Below are positions 48,551 to 49,904 of a stretch of DNA of 49,904 nt, one piece after another. This stretch comes from Sulfurimonas sp. (GTDB lineage: Bacteria > Campylobacterota > Campylobacteria > Campylobacterales > Sulfurimonadaceae): positions 1 through 49,904 of the forward strand of contig JAUZRZ010000050.1 in the NCBI GenBank assembly GCA_030949945.1, in the 5' to 3' direction. The position numbers and the translations under genes are program-made. The notes beneath the pieces were generated by a model, which saw only the letters and a list, made by a program, of their open reading frames with translations, was not told the DNA's origin and did no database searches. How positions within the stretch are numbered: position 1 is the stretch's first letter; each line of letters opens with the position of its first letter.

Positions 48551-49899
48551 GCGCTAACCTAGTACCACTCCCATAAACTTCAACAAAAATGGACTAATAT
48601 TTGCTTTTAAGAGATAATGACACTATTTTAATAATTGAGTAGTGTTAAAATCATTATTAGAATAGATAAATATGAGACAAGTAAAATATAAAATCAATCT
48701 GCAACCAGAGCAAAAGAGACACTAGAAAAACTTCTTAAAAAACAATCTACTCCCCAAAATATAGCAAGAAGAGCAAAAATAATACTTCTTACTAATAATG
48801 CTAAAGAGAGCTATACATCTATAGCTAGCACTTTAGGGATAGGTAGTTGTGATATTACCAAATGGACAAAGAGATGGATAGAGAGAAGTGACATTAAAGA
48901 CAATCTGGAACGATTACAAGACAACCCTCGTTCAGGCAGACCAAGTGGAATTACGCCAGAACAATGGTGCCAGATTATGGCATTAGCATGTGAAAAACCT
49001 GAGAACCATGGTGTTCCTCTCACAAACTGGAGTCATTCTACATTAACAAGAGAGATTATTAAACAAGGAATTGTTGAAACTATATCCCAAAGTCATGTTG
49101 GCGACTTTTTAAAAAGCAAAAATTACAACCACACCGAAGTATCTATTGGCTAAATGAAAAACCTGATGAGAAGAAAGATGAACGAATTAATGATGTATGT
49201 GATGTTTATCACAATATCAGCCAAAAAGAAGATGAACTTACGATAAGTACTGATGAGATGACAGGTGTACAAGCATTAGAGAGAATTGCAGAAGACAAAC
49301 CTATGTCAGCAGGTAAACCATGTGCTAGAGAGTTTGAATATAAGAGACATGGTACACAAACACTAATAGCAGGATTCAATGTCACAACAGGTGAAGCCTA
49401 TGGTATCTGTGGTGATACTAGAACAGAAGAAGATTTCTCAAACTTTATTGAACATACTATAGAAAAGTATCCAAATTACAAAAAATATCACTTTGTGTTA
49501 GATCAACTCAATACTCATAAATCAGAAAGTTTAGTACGCTTGATTGCTAAATATTCTGGTGATAAGCAAGACTTAGGAGAAAAAGGTAAATCAGGTATTT
49601 TAAAGTCTATGCAAACACGAGAAGATTATCTTTGGAATAATGAACACAAGGTTGTTTTCCATTACACTCCAAAACATTGCTCTTGGCTAAATCAGATTGA
49701 GATTTGGTTTGGTATTTTAATGAAAAAAAGTAGTTACAAGAGGAACCTTTACATCTAAAGAAAATCTAAAAGAGAAGATATTAGCTTTTATAGATTATTT
49801 TAATGAAACAATGGCAAAGCCCTTTAAATGGACTTATAGAGGGAAGCCTTTGAGTGAGTAGTTTTTTGGGTTAGTTTGTGGGAGTGGTACTAGTGTTAA
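48551..49899 (+). mobile_element. IS630-family insertion sequence, next to attR
   Basis: Terminal inverted repeats are visible: CTAGTACCACTCCCATAAAC on the left (48559-48578 region) and its complement with one mismatch on the right (49875-49893 region). Between them is one transposase gene of the IS630/Tc1-mariner type. It lies in host DNA about 75 bp outside attR. The exact ends and TA target duplication are not certain. Confidence 0.75.
48672..49861 (+). pseudogene. IS630-family transposase (three frame breaks)
   Basis: Three frames make a 396-aa DDE transposase. The HTH part is ARRAKIILLTNNAKESYTSI, STLGIGSCDITKWTKRW and RSGRPSGITPEQW; the catalytic part is STDEMTGVQALERIA (first D), YHFVLDQLNTHKS (second D) and HYTPKHCSWLNQIEIWFGIL (E). 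The ending TMAKPFKWTYRGKPLSE is typical of the family. Breaks fall in A4 (48712-48715, one short), A5 (49111-49115, one short) and A7 (49723-49729, one long); fixing all three gives a length divisible by three. Cut-and-paste transposition into TA is expected of the family. Confidence 0.82.
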
Positions 49900-49904
49900 T
49901 TTAA

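Noticed and set aside
1..49904. CRISPR array or Cas genes
   Set aside because: No regularly spaced repeat-spacer pattern seen; the repeats found are operators, att sites, DGR repeats and one tandem duplication.

Overview
The window holds an almost complete temperate phage genome of about 47.6 kb integrated in a tRNA-Met(CAT) gene, with short host flanks. The host is probably a low-GC Campylobacterota bacterium (Sulfurimonas/Sulfurovum/Arcobacter-like). That is an inference from base composition, gene content and promoter style, because no host marker gene is present. Left of the prophage are remnants of an RND efflux gene and a truncated-haemoglobin gene. Right of it is a damaged IS630-family element. 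The prophage ends are a 48-bp direct repeat made of the 3' half of the tRNA (849-896 and 48435-48482). Pairs of 10-bp arm-type repeats lie just inside each end, and the integrase sits at the right end.

Layout: 997-8309 (minus) encodes a possible small terminase/HTH protein, a DUF3310-like protein and a giant polyvalent virion protein of about 2,095 aa. 8394-10159 is an antirepressor/recombinase cassette facing a small accessory operon (10325-11359). 12224-23146 (minus) holds portal, adaptor, major capsid protein, scaffold, tail-region proteins, an M15 endolysin and holin-like membrane proteins. The P22-type portal, N4-gp56-like capsid, internal polyprotein and absence of tape-measure or sheath genes suggest a podovirus-like particle. 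23130-28247 is a diversity-generating retroelement (DGR: reverse transcriptase, template repeat, Avd and a 979-aa fibre carrying variable region 1). 28325-34200 is a leftward operon with large terminase, SSB, a second remote DGR target (variable region 2), a DnaB-type helicase and replication proteins. A CI/LexA-like repressor is divergent from it (34368). 35046-36173 is non-coding. 36174-39152 holds small secreted proteins and a second copy of the antirepressor/recombinase cassette. 39236-47233 (plus) has ParA/ParB, DnaG primase, a dUTPase split by an HNH gene, ThyX, YopX-like and DnaQ-like genes.

How it works together: the repressor, two HTH/antirepressor switches, ParAB and an integrase point to a lysogen able to integrate and perhaps also to persist as a plasmid. 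Four operons share a previously unlabelled promoter motif: TAAATASAnCCMCCACWT, then 17-18 nt, then a -10 box. Four copies of TTTCCC-N2-GGGAAA are scattered over the prophage and are candidate partition or operator sites. The DGR diversifies two lectin-like/FGE-like domains at Asn AAY codons.

Caution: at least nine prophage genes and the flanking host genes are interrupted by single-base length changes in homopolymer runs, and nearly all become intact when one base is added or removed. This looks more like sequencing error than decay. Gene calls that bridge such sites are flagged.
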